Positions 11,546-24,958 of a stretch of 64,000 nt of DNA are shown one piece after another. The translations under genes were made by a program, and so were the position numbers. The stretch covers positions 18,296,169 through 18,360,168 of the forward strand of contig NC_133288.1 in NCBI RefSeq assembly GCF_005239225.2, written 5' to 3'. Within the stretch, counting starts at the first letter, position 1. Each line of letters starts with the position of its first letter. Below the pieces are notes generated by a model. The model searched no databases and was not told the DNA's origin. It worked only from the letters and a program-made list of their open reading frames with translations. The stretch comes from Populus alba (Eukaryota > Streptophyta > Magnoliopsida > Malpighiales > Salicaceae).

Positions 11546-12789
11546 AATGAAAATAAATCTTTCAATCCCAAACTTTTAATACGGAAAACTTATTATGTGG
11601 TTGAAAATATTACAATCTTAATATTAAGAAATTGGATATTTTTTTGAATTTTTGGAATGAAACGACAATGAACGTGATCCCGTATTAATTCACCAATCAG
11701 CACTCATTCCTACCCCGATCTACAGCACCTACAATGCGGGCCTATCTCGAATCTCAACAATCCAATGATGCGATCTAATCCACCAATAAACGACGTCGCA
11801 CAGTACGAAACGAGATCGCTCCTTCTGCCCGCTGTCTCAATGATCGCGTCCACTTTCCACGACGAGATAGACGTTAGCCCTCGAAAAAATATATCTGCCA
11901 AAGTGGCTTGCATTAGCTGGTTTTTGTTTGTTATTTATTTATTACTACTATTTTTTCGACACTAAGCTTGGAGTTGTGTCCTTTTATTTTAGTCAAAGCA
12001 ATGAAGGATCTTAAAGTTATTGCTTTCCATTTTGTTTATTTTATAAATTAATTGTGTTGCGCTTTATATTAAAATAAGATATATGAATTAATTATTGTTA
12101 TAGTTAGCGGCAAAAGAATGCATTGTTAACGTATAAGATTGCAAGAGCAATTCTCTGCTTGGCCAAATGGCTGAAAAGATTCTTCAATTTTTTTTTTTTT
12201 TTTAAGTTAATAAAGGTCATGACTCATGAGCACTGCTCTTGTTTTTCCATTGACATGTGCGCGCTCCTGGTACCTACCGTCTGTAATTTTAAAACTTGTA
12301 GATGTGATTGTAGCAGCGTCTGCGTTAAAAATTTAATTTTAATTTTTTTAATATTTTTAAAATTATTTTAATACGTTGAATTTAAAAATAATTATTTTAA
12401 TATTTAAAAAAAAAACTTAAAAAAAAACAGTTAACGTAATATCTAACATTCTTTACTTTCTAATTTAAACTATAATTAAACAAATTGTCTTTTATCAATA
12501 ATTTATAATAATAATAATAAGTTATAATAACTTTATTTAAGACTATATTCAATAAAAATGACTCACACAACTTATTTTTAATAAGAAATATGGTATAAGT
12601 CGTAATAAGCAAGTTAAAAATTGTGATTAAATTAAAATTTGATTTTTTTTTTATTTAAGTCAAAATTTAATTTTAACCAAACATACCTATAATCTTTTGA
12701 GCTAAAAAATAAAAATAACTTAAATAAGAGACATCAAACATAATTTTAATAGGTTATGCTATCTAGAGATGATTATTTTTTATTCAGTT

Positions 12790-13170
12790 TGGTTTTTATA
12801 TAAAAAAAGTAATCATATCAATTTTTTTTTTTAAAAAAACCAAAACCAATTCAAACCAACTGGTTTCGGTTTGATTTTATTTTTTAGAAAAAAACCGGTT
12901 TAAATTGATTTGATTTGATTTTATTGATTTAGGCTCGGTTTTTTCCAGTTTAGCTCGGTTTTTTCGATTTGGCTTAGTTTTTTTTCTATTTTTTTTAATT
13001 TGGGTTCAGTCCAGTTTTTTTTTTTTTCTGGTTTTAGTCTTATAAAACTGAAACCGAACTAGTCAATTTTTTTAAAATTTTAATTGGTTTAATCAGTTTT
13101 TTTTTATAATTTGGTTTTTCTGGTTATTTTTTTCTGGCTTTCTTAGTTTAATTGGTTTTTTGATTTTTTT
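12790..13170. repeat. Low-complexity GGTTT/TTTTT block
   Basis: Repeated short words of the type CGGTTTNATTT, interspersed with T runs, plus their complements (AAACCGG, AAACCAAAACC) at the left side, so it can partly fold back. No gene is seen. Confidence 0.4.
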
Positions 13171-13634
13171 TACTCATTACTATCCATTTGTGCTTGAAGT
13201 CTCTTTCAAATCATAAAAAAAAATCTATCATAATTCATAGGAATGCTTACACAAAAATCTTCAAGGATAATTTAATTTAGACCCTAATTATACGGGGAGT
13301 AGTTGTTTGCAACTTTGCATCACGTTTAAATATTTTATGGGTGGTATGATACACAAATAGCCACCTCGTGAACATAAAAAATCATTTAAGAAAAAAACTC
13401 AGTCAAATTCTTATTTTAAATTCATTATTGTATTTTCTTCTTGCTGGCTAAAGTTCAAATTCTACACAAATGTTCTGAATTCGATGCATCGGCACACATA
13501 ATTAGTTTTTAATTAAATTGAATAGATAATTCTAGCCTTTATGTTTTAAAATTAATCTCACAACTAAGAAAGTGTTATTTGGAAGATATATTTTCAAATA
13601 AATAAGACTAAGAAATCAAGACAACCTAGGAAGC

Positions 13635-13638
<4 letters not shown>

Positions 13639-13672
<34 letters not shown>

Positions 13673-13691
13673 TTTTTTTTTGGGGGGGGGG
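13639..13691. repeat. TA microsatellite followed by T and G runs
   Basis: About 13 TA dinucleotides, then a T run and a run of ten G at 13682-13691. Simple sequence, likely polymorphic. Confidence 0.8.
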
Positions 13692-14038
13692 AGCTACATC
13701 TATTTATTCATTAAAAATAAATAAAAATTCTAAAGCACCGATGGACTATTGTATTATAATAGAAAAAACAAAAAAAAAAACATTATAAATATGTTCTATG
13801 CATTTTATATTTTGAAAATATAAAAAATCATTTTAAAATAATTTTAAAGATACATTTGCATGTCTCTTCATGCCTTTTGTTTTAAAAAATATAAAAATTT
13901 ATTTTAAAACTATACTCAAGATATAATTATTTTAAATCACTATATTTGTTTTTACAACTAAATAGTAAATACATTTTTTTATATTTTTATTTCTATTTCT
14001 TCTGGAGAAAGTAACGAAACTACTACAAAAGTCTACGC

Positions 14039-14046
14039 TATAAATA
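14039..14046 (+). promoter_or_regulatory. TATA box of the serine decarboxylase gene
   Basis: TATAAATA lies 188 bp before the start codon in an otherwise mixed sequence. A CT-rich leader follows (CTCTCTCTCTC around 14117-14129), typical of plant 5' leaders. Transcription would then begin near 14070. Confidence 0.6.
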
Positions 14047-14233
14047 ACCGACTAATCACTGTCTAATTCCTCCTCTTTAATTAAACTCGCTTCTTCCAAG
14101 CAAGCAAACAGCCACCTCTCTCTCTCTCAGATCTACAGTTACATAAGAATCATTCCTCATTAACGCAAACAACTAATACTTCAATCATCCTCTCTCATTT
14201 TTTTGAACGTCTATTTTTGCACTAGTAGAAACC

Positions 14234-16837
14234 ATGGAAGTTGTTGATGCAGTGTCTGTTCACTTTAACGGGAAGGCTGAGGTCGAGGATTTCGATATCT
14301 CGGCTGTGGTTCAACCGGAGCCTTTGCCTCCGATTGCGGCGGCGGAAAATGGAGATAAGCGAAATGGCAGGGAGATTGTGTTAGGGAAGAACGTGCACAC
14401 CACGTGCCTCGAAGTTACTGAACCCGAGGCTAACGATGAATTTACCGGAGACAAAGAAGCGTATATGGCTAGCGTTTTGGCTCGCTACCGAAAGAACTTA
14501 ATGGAAAGGACCAAATATCATTTAGGTAATTAATTGATTTATTTATTTTGTAACATAATTAGTGATACTACTTGTTATGACCATGTTACTTTTTAATAGC
14601 TTATGTTAATGTTTCAATTCCAGAATCTTGCTTGCTATTAATTTATTGTTTCCTTTTTTGTATGGGAAAACTGGATCTAATAAAACATTAGTTTCATGTT
14701 TATGCTTTGTAGACATAAATATTAGTGTATTCTTTTTTTTAAAAAAAAAAAAAATTATGTTTTTTTTTTGTTATTGCCTTAACTATGGTGCTGGTTGCTG
14801 GGAGAGCCTGCTTGTTTCTGTGGCTACTATGGAATGTAATTATTTTGAGTTCTAACATTCATTTTTTTAAAAAAATCTGTTATAGGTTATCCTTATAATT
14901 TGGACTTCGATTATGGTGCTTTGGGGCAGCTGCAACATTTCTCCATCAACAATCTTGGCGACCCATTCATTGAGAGTAACTACGGTGTCCATTCAAGACA
15001 GTTTGAAGTTGGTGTTCTAGACTGGTTTGCACGTCTTTGGGAGATTGAGAAAAATGAATACTGGGGTTACATAACTAATTGTGGTACAGAAGGCAATCTT
15101 CATGGGATTCTAGTTGGGTAAGTAGTTTTGTCGTGTTTCTTTCTGAATGTTTAAGGAGTTGAATTATGTGCTGGAAAAGAGTGAATTTCTAACACATCTC
15201 AATTGTTCAGGAGGGAAGTGTTTCCCGATGGAGTTCTTTATGCATCACGAGAGTCGCATTATTCTGTTTTCAAAGCTGCTCGTATGTATAGAATGGATTG
15301 TGAGAAGGTTGATTGTCTGATCTCTGGCGAGATTGACTGTGCTGACTTTAAAGCTAAACTACTTGCTAACAAGGACAAACCAGCCATTATTAACGTTAAC
15401 ATAGGTATCCATCTCTTACTTACATACCCACATGCCTAGCTATACTCACACACACTTATGCAGACACATGCCTGTGTCTACATGCTTGAGCATTATTAAT
15501 TTGTTTTAACGAACCATTCTTATTGCAGGCACAACTGTCAAAGGAGCAGTTGATGATCTTGATCTTGTGATACAAACCCTTGAAGAAAGTGGATTTTCGC
15601 AAGATCGATTCTACATTCACTGTGATGGAGCTTTATTTGGACTCATGATGCCTTTTGTCAAACGTGTAAGTGATTTTATTGACCCCAGGTAGAAGATGAT
15701 TTGATTGAGCATAGGAAGGTGTGATTTGTTGTGTATTCCTTAAGAGTCTCGGAACATCATGACTCCAGTTGTTCTGCTTCACTTAAGAGTATTAGGAATT
15801 TAGTAGTTCATCTTAAATAACTTTGACAAAAGGACTGAATCACCTAGTTTATATGTTTCTGGGGCGTCACCATCCCCAGTGCACTTGGAACAATTTAAAA
15901 TCTTTTATTACATTTATGGTCATTTTAATTCTGTAGCCCTTTCTCTTTGCTGGCGGTATATTTGATATGCTAATAAATAAAGTTGTTGAACATTATGGAA
16001 ATCATTGATGGAAATGGAAGAAGCAAAACATTATGTTTATGCCACAACTTGCAGGGAACAAGAAACGGCCACATTTCATTTTGCTAGTGTGACATCATGA
16101 TGTCATGGTGTCCCTGTTGTCTCCCCTGTAGCTTTTAAGTATGTTGCTGTCACATGTTCCAATTTTCTGCATTAGGGTCTTGTAGAATTACTTTTGTTGC
16201 TAATGTTGGGGTCCTGGTTTTCTCTGCATTGTTCATTTTTGTTGGTGGTAAACAGGCACCAAAGGTTACTTTCAAAAAGCCCATTGGAAGCGTTAGTGTT
16301 TCTGGCCACAAGTTTGTGGGATGCCCAATGCCATGTGGTGTTCAGATAACAAGAATGGAGCACATTGATGTTCTCTCGAGCAATGTTGAGTACCTTGCTT
16401 CAAGGGATGCAACAATCATGGGAAGCCGCAACGGCCATGCTCCTATCTTCCTTTGGTACACGCTTAACAGAAAAGGATATAAAGGGTTCCAGAAAGAAGT
16501 ACAGAAGTGTCTCAGAAATGCTCATTACTTGAAGGACCGACTGCATGATGCTGGGATAAGTGCTATGTTGAACGAGCTCAGCAGCACAGTTGTATTTGAG
16601 CGGCCTCTAGATGAGGAATTTGTTCGCAGGTGGCAGCTCGCTTGCCAAGGAAATATTGCCCATGTTGTGGTTATGCCTAGTGTCACAATTGAGAAGCTGG
16701 ATGATTTCTTGAATGAATTAGTTGAAAAACGTTCAACCTGGTATCGGGATGGAGGAGTTCAGCCTCCTTGTATTGCAGCAGATGTAGGGTGTGAGAATTG
16801 TGCTTGTGCTTTGCACAAGTTAAGTGTATTATCATGA
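14234..16837 (+). CDS. SDC: Serine decarboxylase (PLP-dependent group II decarboxylase)
   Basis: The enzyme removes CO2 from serine to give ethanolamine, a precursor of phosphatidylethanolamine, phosphatidylcholine and choline; the reaction is known for the plant family. Five exons with GT-AG borders: 14234-14525, 14886-15117, 15211-15404, 15529-15665 and 16256-16837. They join in frame to 478 residues, close to the Arabidopsis enzyme's usual length. The conserved core includes [60 protein letters not shown] and the PLP-lysine motif SVSGHKF (Lys at about 304). The start has good context (AAACCATGGAAG). The ~60-residue N-terminus is less conserved-looking. Older annotations call this family histidine decarboxylase-like. 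No disruption seen. Confidence 0.93.
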
Positions 16838-18893
16838 GTGAGAATTAATCCACTCTATTGTAGTTGTTTCATTATGTAAGAAGCACAGTTATTGTTTTTT
16901 TGGAATTCAGATATGTTTTTGAGGGTTCTCCCTGTTTTACTATGTTTCTTTATTTCCTTGTTTTCTTATCTACTGATCTCAAATTGTTCACATGTCAAAA
17001 TCACCATTCATATGGAACACTTGTTAGGATCACAGGAGCTTCATGGTGATAAGAGCAGGCTGCGGAAACTGGGCACTCATTAGCTATGGAATCTCTGGGA
17101 GTTTCAAAACTACCATAAGCTCATGTTAGAGCAAGAAGAGGAATCATGGGAGAATGTAAAGCTTATCTGCCTAGCTGTTGCCTTCTGTGGAACAACGAAG
17201 GATACAAGATGTGATGGTGGTCAGTCACACATTTCTTATCCTTTGAAAGCGTCTTGATATGCATTTCTCCCTGATATTCTTCTGTTGTTCCAAATTATAC
17301 CATAATTGCTGCCTGCTTGTTTCTGACTCAGTATTCGCTGTTAGATTATTAGCTAACATAACAACCACAAAAGATCAGGAGAGGATTCCACAGATACTAC
17401 TAAGAATTCTGCAGCAACTACCTATATGCAAAATCTCTAGTCATCTCTAGTTATTTTGATTTTCAAATCTCTTGTACTATTAAAGATACGTACTTATTTT
17501 TACCGAATGACAGGATACTCTAACAAAAATATATAATTTACATTTGAGAGTGTTCTAGATATTTTATTCTAACACAAAACAAGATTATAAAATAAAAAAA
17601 ATTTTTTGATGTTACAAGGGTAAATAGAAATGACAACTCTTTAAGAAAAGTATTTGTGATTTAAAGAAATCTTCCTTAAATTGTATATAAACAGATATAA
17701 ATTATTTGAACTCCTCAAGGAAATATGTAGTTCAACCTCTAAAATTTGGGAAAAGCTTTTTTATATAATGGAGTTTGATATTGACTTTTAAAAAACTTTT
17801 CAAGCAAATAATTTGTTTTTTGAAAAGTTGGAAAAGTCTGCTTGTTTGTTATCTTTTACAGGTTGAAAAAGCTGCGGTTTTTTGAAAGTTTTTTTAAATA
17901 AAAATAAATTAAAAAACTATTTGTTCTTTTTATATTAACATATCAAAATCATGCCTTTTTTTTAAAAAATAAATTTAAAAAAATTCAACTAAAAAAACAA
18001 TTTCTTTTTCATACAAAAAACAGTCTGCAGATCACTTTACAGACCATGTTCAACCGCGAAAACAAGCATTAATTTAACATCATTGTCATTGTCACCGTCT
18101 TCATCTATCACAAAACAAAAAAAAAAAAAGGAGAAAAAATGAAGCTACTAGTCTCCAACATGACTGCTTCATTTGGTGTCCAGAAACGAATAAACACTCA
18201 AATACAATATTATAAAGATCCCACGTTAAATTGTTTGCATTCTCTAACGCGACTCTTTGATTGTTAACTGTCAAGTGATCAGGAGATGAGAGAAAAGAAA
18301 GAACTGGAAAAAGACAACCCTCCATCAAGAACTGCAATGAGTTGTACCGAAGAACCCTGCAAAATATTTCCACCAACCGCCACCAAAACTTTTCTTCTTC
18401 AGCAAGAAAAGACTAAAAGAGAACTGAAGGCCATTAAAGAGGAATAAAATATAGAAACCCTAAGGGTTTTATTGATGGCTAAAAAATTGCATGCTCTTTT
18501 GCCATTCTAACTGTGCATGGATTAGAGGATAATCTCTGACCAAGGTGTACTTGTAGCTGGCTGAAACCAGGCAAGGAAAAAATATATTTCAAAGGAAGAT
18601 ATGTGGTGTTTAGTCCTACAATGCCAAAGGCTACTTATTCTGCACATGGAAGATTACAATAGTCATCCACCCAATTGTCTCATGAAGTGTCCTAATTTCT
18701 ATGCAACATGTGGTGAATAAAATCTGTCCTAAGGATAACATAGCCTGCTGTGACGGGAGCCATGAGCACGTACTCTTTCACAACATTTGCCTGCAAACAA
18801 TATACATGCTTACATATACAAGATGCCTACTTCGGTCGAGTTAATTTCTATTTTGCAACATTAAATTCCAGCAGATGAAGTTCCCCAGTGACA
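16838..18893. other. Intergenic DNA between convergent SDC and bZIP genes
   Basis: The 3' ends of the two genes face each other here. A sequence reading TTTGCAG then GCAAATGTTG on the minus strand (acceptor at about 18791) suggests a 3'-UTR intron of the bZIP gene. The rest is AT-rich with no recognised gene. Confidence 0.4.
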
Positions 18894-21312
18894 TTAGACC
18901 CTCTGGCTAAAGTTTGGGAAGCTAGGGCAGGGCTGCCCGTTATGAGTCTGTCCAGCGGTGGATGACTGCGGCATGTGCATCTGCTGCTGTTGGTGCTGCT
19001 GCTGAGTTTGCTGGTTGCCAAAGGGTGGTAAGATCTGGTGAGAGGGAAATTGAGGAGCCAGACCTCTATTGAAAGGGTTTCCATTGACAGCTGTAATCTG
19101 ACCAGTTGCTATCTTAAGCCGCTGCACCTCTTCCCTTAATGCTTCATTCAGAGCTGCACACCATGGAAATGCATAAAACACCAATTCATCACTACCCTAG
19201 ATTCATCCCCTAAAACTACCGATAAGAAATTAGAAAGTGAACGTGTTTAAAATAAATAAACACGAGCATTTTGGCAGCGTACAATAGCAAAATAAATTTG
19301 TTCATATGGAAATAATAGAAGGTATTTCTCCTAAACAAATTTAAAATTTCTCCCATTTTAAGAAAAATCTCAAAGCGTGGTATCAACATAATGCTTTTGG
19401 TTATATGATGCCGAGACACTACAACTTCTACTTTACAAACACACCACCACCCAAACCCACCGACACTCTCTTTAAGATTGGCCAATTATGGGATATGACA
19501 TCAATCGATTGCTGAAAGAGGAATAAGTTTGCATACCACATGGAGTGCTTAGTCTATGTCCAAGTATATTTCAATGTCAAACAAATAGAAAAATGTGATT
19601 ATTTTATTTATATAGCCCCTGTATGCCTCCAAAAAAGAAAGCACTCTTGTTCAAAATGCGTACCATCTCTAAGGTGTGCTTGTTGCTCCATAGCCTGTAA
19701 TCGCAGTTTCAGCTCCTTATTCTCAACCGTCAACCCATTAGTGTCTCTCTGCATCAATAAATACAAAGATATACACTAACATTAGCTTACCTCCATATTT
19801 TTCCGTATGTGTTTTTCCTGACTAGGTTTTTAGCAAGTACTAACTAATGTGGTATCTATAGATTGTAAAATAGTGTGCCACCAGGTGACTGGAAGGATAT
19901 AGACAATTCTGCATAAATTAGCACAATTTTGAACAAGAAATCCATATCATATAAAATTAATTTAAAAAAAGCATATGCAAATGGAACAGGAAATATGGCG
20001 ACATTTACTAGAACTATTCAATAAATATCATTGCATCTTACGGGAAATCCACAGATATGGAAAGTATTTGCCAATTTGAAAATAGGAAACCCATCATTTT
20101 AGGAAAAGTCATATACCTGTCTAATACAAAGGATAGTACATATTTGTCAAAATACATTAAGGTACCGATGAATGCACAATCTATATTTGAAAACACAAAT
20201 ATTGTTCTGAAGATTAATAACTGTATAAGACGAAACAAACAAAACATTGCAGGTCCATGCATTCCCATACAAAAAATCATAACGTAATAGGGCAATGAAG
20301 CACAATTTCAGCGAAAGAAACCAAATCTAATTACATTTATCAAATAAGTTAGATAAAGTCATTAAACAAAAACAAAACCCACTTATACCTGCAGCATCGT
20401 GACCTGTGCGGAGAGAGTGGTTGCTTCAGTCTGAAGCGTCTGCACCTTCCTCTCTAGCTCACCAGTGTATTTGATTTTCCTCTCTTTCGACCGAGCTGCA
20501 GATTGCCTGTTGGCAAGAATCCTACAAAACAGAGACATTTCATTAAGAAATCCTTATCACTCTTCATTTTACTGAGCAAAATGACAATTTGAACAGCAAA
20601 AGGAAAAGCCTTTAGAGATTACAAAACTAATAACATCACATAAGCCTTTAGAAAGTTTCTACTGTAAAAATGCAATGGTTAAAACATATAAGATATAGCT
20701 TAAGAAGAAAATTAAAAACAGCTTAAATTAATCATTAGAGATTAATTAGACAAAGAAAAAGAAGAGGCCAAACCTTTTAGCTCTTTTGGGATCAATCAAA
20801 GCTAGCTCTGCAAGTCTATCAGGAGCCATAGCTTTCTTCACACCATCAATCATGAGAGACTCTGCCTCAAACGAACCGTCCATGGAATAACTATGCCTGT
20901 GGTGGTCCGCTGCCCTCTTTTCTCCCGCAACCGCTTTCCCACCAAACTTCTCATCTCCACCGCCGGCAGCCCCGAGACCCAAGCCATCAAAAAATTCGGA
21001 GTCCATAGACAAGCTCCGGAGGTGATTGACGGGTTTGGGCTTCTGATTCTGACCGTTGGATGTGGAGTCATCGGACATGGAGTCAACAGCCACGGGAGCG
21101 GCAGGTGGAGGGTGAGTGGTGGTGTTGGGAGTAGGGAGGTCGTCGAGAGTGGGGAGGTCGAAGTCAGAAGCATCAAAGATGAGGAGGTCGTCGAAGCGGA
21201 AAGAAGTGTCGGAGTGGGCCCTTCGGTGGTGGGTTCCACGGTGAGGCGTCTCAGGCATCTGCTCTATGTCCACTATCATCGGCTGCTTCCCTCTGAACTT
21301 GGTAGGTTCCAT
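18894..21312 (-). CDS. Group I bZIP transcription factor, VIP1-like
   Basis: Four exons on the minus strand (21312-20774, 20521-20389, 19748-19664, 19153-18894) join in frame to 338 residues. VIP1 of Arabidopsis has a similar length. VIP1 relatives move to the nucleus under osmotic, touch and defence signals. Seen here: the N-terminal [20 protein letters not shown], an acidic [20 protein letters not shown] patch, and three serine motifs ([26 protein letters not shown]) of the kind phosphorylated and bound by 14-3-3 proteins in VIP1. The basic region [15 protein letters not shown] follows, with the lysine typical of group I, then a long leucine zipper over exons 2-4 and a Gln/His-rich tail. 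Exon borders fall at the same points of the zipper as expected for the group. A TATA box lies 62 bp upstream. No defects. Confidence 0.92.
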
Positions 21313-21373
21313 TGTTAGCTGTGGTTTCGGTGGTGGGTGAACTGCAATGATTGAATTTTGTTGTCGTAATTAC

Positions 21374-21381
21374 TATATATA
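21374..21381 (-). promoter_or_regulatory. TATA box of the VIP1-like bZIP gene
   Basis: TATATATA on the minus strand, 62 bp upstream of the start codon, implies a short leader of about 30 bases. Confidence 0.5.
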
Positions 21382-21726
21382 CTGCTGCACTTCAGACGGG
21401 AGGGAGGGGGGTTGTAATTGTCTTGTTACCCCGGTTTCAACTTTTTAACTATTTAACTGTGATTACACACAGAATGTTTTTAGATTTTTAAATTAAAAAA
21501 ACTTTAAATTAATTGTTTTTAACTTTTTTGATAGGCTAATAATAAAAAAATTAAAAAAAAATATTATTTTATTATATTTTTAAACAAAAAAACATAATTA
21601 TACTATAATACCAAACACTACTTAAAAAAAAAGAAAAAAAGGAGTGGTCATCGGTTAATTTGTACAAATTATAGTGACACTATTCTGTCGGAATTAGGAA
21701 CACTCTTTCGTTTGGTCAAAGATTAC

Positions 21727-21804
21727 ATGGATTCTTCGCACCAAATCCACTTATCCTCTCGAACGCCGTCTCCTGCGAAATCGGTGGCTCTTATGGCCCC
21801 GAAG
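21727..21804 (+). other. Possible orphan first exon
   Basis: An ATG opens 26 codons (MDSSHQIHLSSRTPSPAKSV and on) that end exactly at AAG followed by GTATAC, a plausible splice donor. The composition is clearly richer in C and G than the flanks. It lies ~400 bp upstream of the divergent bZIP gene. No downstream exon was recognised, so it may be a relic or a non-coding exon. Confidence 0.25.
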
Positions 21805-23287
21805 GTATACATTTAACCTTTATAAATTAAAAAATTTATTAATTAATCAAAATATTATTTAAATTTTAAATTTTAAGTAGAATCAGACAAAAATATTATT
21901 CAATTAATCTTATTAATTTATCAAGGTTATACATTATATTATTAGAAATGTAAGTCATCTTTCTTGTTATGATTTTTGAAAAATGCAAGATTTTAATTTA
22001 AGCTAAACTATATCTATATATATAATTTTATTTTATGTTGCATAATAAATAATATTAAAGATAATTGATACTCATTTGGATACCAAAACTCAAAGAATAG
22101 GGTATAAATATTTAAATAGTTTATATTTAGTAAAAACTCTTACAAGTAATTAAATATACATTAACCATTCCTAAGTGCATGGCTGAGCGAATTTATACAC
22201 TTACGAATGATTCAAAATAATAGGAAGTTGGGTTTTTTGGAGTTTGGAGTATGTAATTATCAAACAAACTCATACAAAATAATAATTCAACATCTGAACT
22301 ATGGTCAAAGCAAGGCATCTTCACACATGGGAGCACATGGGATTTGCATATTTTATGGAGCATAAACTTGCAGCACTGGAAATTATATAATGTAATGATG
22401 ATTATGAAATTAAAACAAGTGTTTAGTGACAGCTAACAGAGCAGGCTTATCTACTCATAATTAAATGAAAGACTCTGTGGAGCACCTCGTGAAGCACTCG
22501 GTGAATCCTCACCAGTCAAGGACTCGATGAAAACGGTGTTAAAACCCTTAAAAATAAGGGTCGCAATTTTTTATTTTTATTAACTATGGATGTTTGATCA
22601 GTTTAATTGTATTTTGATTAATTTTTTAAAATTTTAAAATTAATAGTTATATAACTATTTTTTAATAACCTTAAATTTATAACATTTAAACCGGTAATTT
22701 TTAAAAAATAAATTAAAAAATCTAATCAATTGAACTATATTCCTTAAAACTAAAAATGACAAAAATTTTAGGTCCACTAAAGATTTATATAATTATTAAT
22801 TTTAAAATTGATAAAATTAATCAAAATACATACAAGTTAGCTGGCGAAGAACCATAATAATCTAAAACTAATTTTCCAAAAATCGACCCACAAAGACGAA
22901 GGCATAATTAAATTAAAAGAAAGGGCTCGTGTACTTTGCCCTATATTATGTAAGTAATATTTTTCTTGGTCAGCTGGACGTTAGGGTACATGGAGGAACG
23001 TATGCACCTACCTCTCGGTATTTGAAACAAAGTCATGGAACTAATTACAAAGTGGGAAATGGTGGCCATTTTAGACGACAAAAGCTCAAGCACCATGAAT
23101 TGAGCACCTTTTAACTTGCATCTCGTCATCTTGACATCTAGCAAATGATTTCCAACATGCCCTATCCATCTCTTTCTTTAGGCTCCTGTAATGGATTGCG
23201 GCTGCCATTTTTCTCCTTGTTCTTTCAAAAGACATGAAAGCCACACACAACACACATCATGATTGTATATGTGACGCTTTGCTGTGA
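21805..23287. other. AT-rich intergenic DNA with SINE relic
   Basis: No gene recognised. Apart from the SINE relic (22586-22742) and an inverted partial copy of it at about 22750-22850, there is only AT-rich sequence. Confidence 0.4.
22586..22742 (-). repeat. Degenerate Au-like SINE relic
   Basis: On the minus strand it carries a decayed tRNA-like head (AATATAGTTCAATTGATTAG, equivalent to an A box) and the downstream words shared with the copies at 11.4 and 24.8 kb (GTTATATAAC, AATTAATCAAAATAC). An inverted partial copy lies at about 22750-22850. Confidence 0.5.
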
Positions 23288-24247
23288 CCACCAGAAAATT
23301 AGAAAAAAAAAAGAAAAAAATGCTGGTGGAAAATATAATGAAAAATTTTCATTAATAATTTTCAACAAAAATTATGATGAAATTAAAAAAATTCATTGAT
23401 GTTTTTAATATGTCAAATCACCTATGGAAATTCCATCAATGATTTTGAAAGAAAATTAAACCTGCCAACTCTTTCATACCTCAATAAATTTTTCTCTTCT
23501 TCTTTTAATTTCCCGGCCAAAACACCCCCCTCTCTTTATCTACTTGGAACCTCCACCCACCTCCACAAATCTGGCCACCACTACTTACTAGTGCCGATGC
23601 AACACCTTAAGCTTCCCTCCTGCTGTTTCATTTCGTGTCAAGCTTTGCTTTGTCAAGTAAACAAGCTCATTCATTTATTTTTTAATTCATTTATGTTTAA
23701 AGTTAATGTATCACAATTTATTTGTAGTTTTGTAATTTGTTTATATATTTAAATGTTTTACTTGTTGTATAAAATCTTTAATGTATTTAATGTAGAATTT
23801 GTATTTTAGGGTTTGTTTAAGATTTAGGTGAAGTGGATTTAATTTGTCACTTGATAAAATTGAGTATATAATTTAGGTGTATTAGAATTGAAGAAATAAT
23901 AAGCAATTTAATATGTGTCAATTATTTGTCATTAATTTTATGGTTAAGCTGAAAAATCAAGGAAAAATAAATTTGTATGGAACTAATAATAATTAAAGGT
24001 TTTAATTTAGATCAAATAAGTTTAAATTGATGAAATAATGGATAATTAGTTGTGTCGCTATTAATTTTAGTTAACCTAGGGACTTGTTGAAAATTTAGAG
24101 GAAATTAAAGTGATGTGTAATTGATAATAACTAGAGTATTAATTGATGTTATTTATTTTTAAATTTGATAAATACTAGGTAGTTAGGTACTGATTATTTA
24201 TTGTTAATCTTATGATTTAGTTGAAAATACATGGGAAATTGAATTTT

Positions 24248-24624
24248 GGTACCTTGGAGTCCACTCGAGCATTATATGAACGGATACTAGACCCGCGCAT
24301 TGCCACCCCACAAATCAGCATCAATTATGCTTGTGCTTGGCTTCTAGAAGTATGGATATTCCTTCGATAATTGTTGTTATGAAATTTACGTTCCTTTTAA
24401 TTGTCACCTTTACTAGTTGGAATTTACAAATGTCATCTCTGTATTGGCTTATGCAGGAACACAAATACATTCAAGTATCCTCTCGGGTCACATATCCTCG
24501 TACTTCATGGAATGATATGGCAAGACAAAACTGGAGCAGGCGAGAGAGTTGTTTAGTTTTCTTTATCGCTCAAGCTACGTTCCGAGCTCCGATCATTTGT
24601 GGTTGCCTCCTTAAACCATTACAG
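24248..24624 (+). pseudogene. Fragment of an XAB2/SYF1-type splicing factor gene
   Basis: The first part reads GTLESTRALYERILDPRIAT, then PQISINYA and WLLE: a HAT (half-a-TPR) repeat as in XAB2/SYF1, a spliceosome and transcription-coupled-repair scaffold. A GT-AG intron (24350-24456) follows at the expected place. The next exon (24457-24624) starts EHKY, keeps FKYP and a segment readable as YGKTKLEQARELF, but those pieces lie in different frames with deletions between them. An extra CA pair of residues interrupts NYAWLLE. Both outer ends stop abruptly in non-homologous sequence. It is a dead genomic fragment with its intron retained, so not a retrocopy. Confidence 0.75.
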
Positions 24625-24809
24625 GTTTATGGGGTCTTCATGCATCTTCATGTTACTTGCATGACTGAAATATCTCTATAGTTTTTAGCCTTGCTTTATT
24701 TCTTTGTTGTCATGTTGATTCCGCTGTTGCATATTGCTCTGGTGATGGATTATATCTTTTTGCTCATGATTTTGTGACCGGAGGCGACTCTGCTATGTCC
24801 CGGATATTT

Positions 24810-24958
24810 GAGTCAGCTTGTATATATCTTAATTAATTTTATAAATCTTGAAATTAACGATTATGTAAACTTTTAGTAATCTTAAAGTTTCTGAGACTTG
24901 AACTGATGATTTCTAAAATATAAATTTAAAATCTAATAAATTGAGCTATATCTTCACA
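24810..24958 (-). repeat. Degenerate Au-like SINE relic
   Basis: Same family as the copies at 11.4 and 22.6 kb: GATATTTGAGTCAGCTTG at the left (SINE 3' end), then AAATTAACGATTATGTAAAC, GAGACTTGAACTGATGA (decayed B box) and AATTGAGCTATATC (decayed A box) on the right. Confidence 0.55.

Larger units (their letters stand above)
9706..14037. other. Repeat-rich intergenic DNA
   Basis: The stretch is mostly A/T tracts. It contains a degenerate tandem array (10590-11400), a SINE relic (11428-11545), a GC-richer island at about 11640-11930 with short ORFs on both strands but no recognised product, a low-complexity GGTTT-rich block (12790-13170) and a TA microsatellite (13639-13665). Confidence 0.5.

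Noticed and set aside
20850..21318. Long ORFs overlapping the first bZIP exon on both strands
   Set aside because: They are shadows of the bZIP coding frame, which alone shows conserved motifs and correct splicing.
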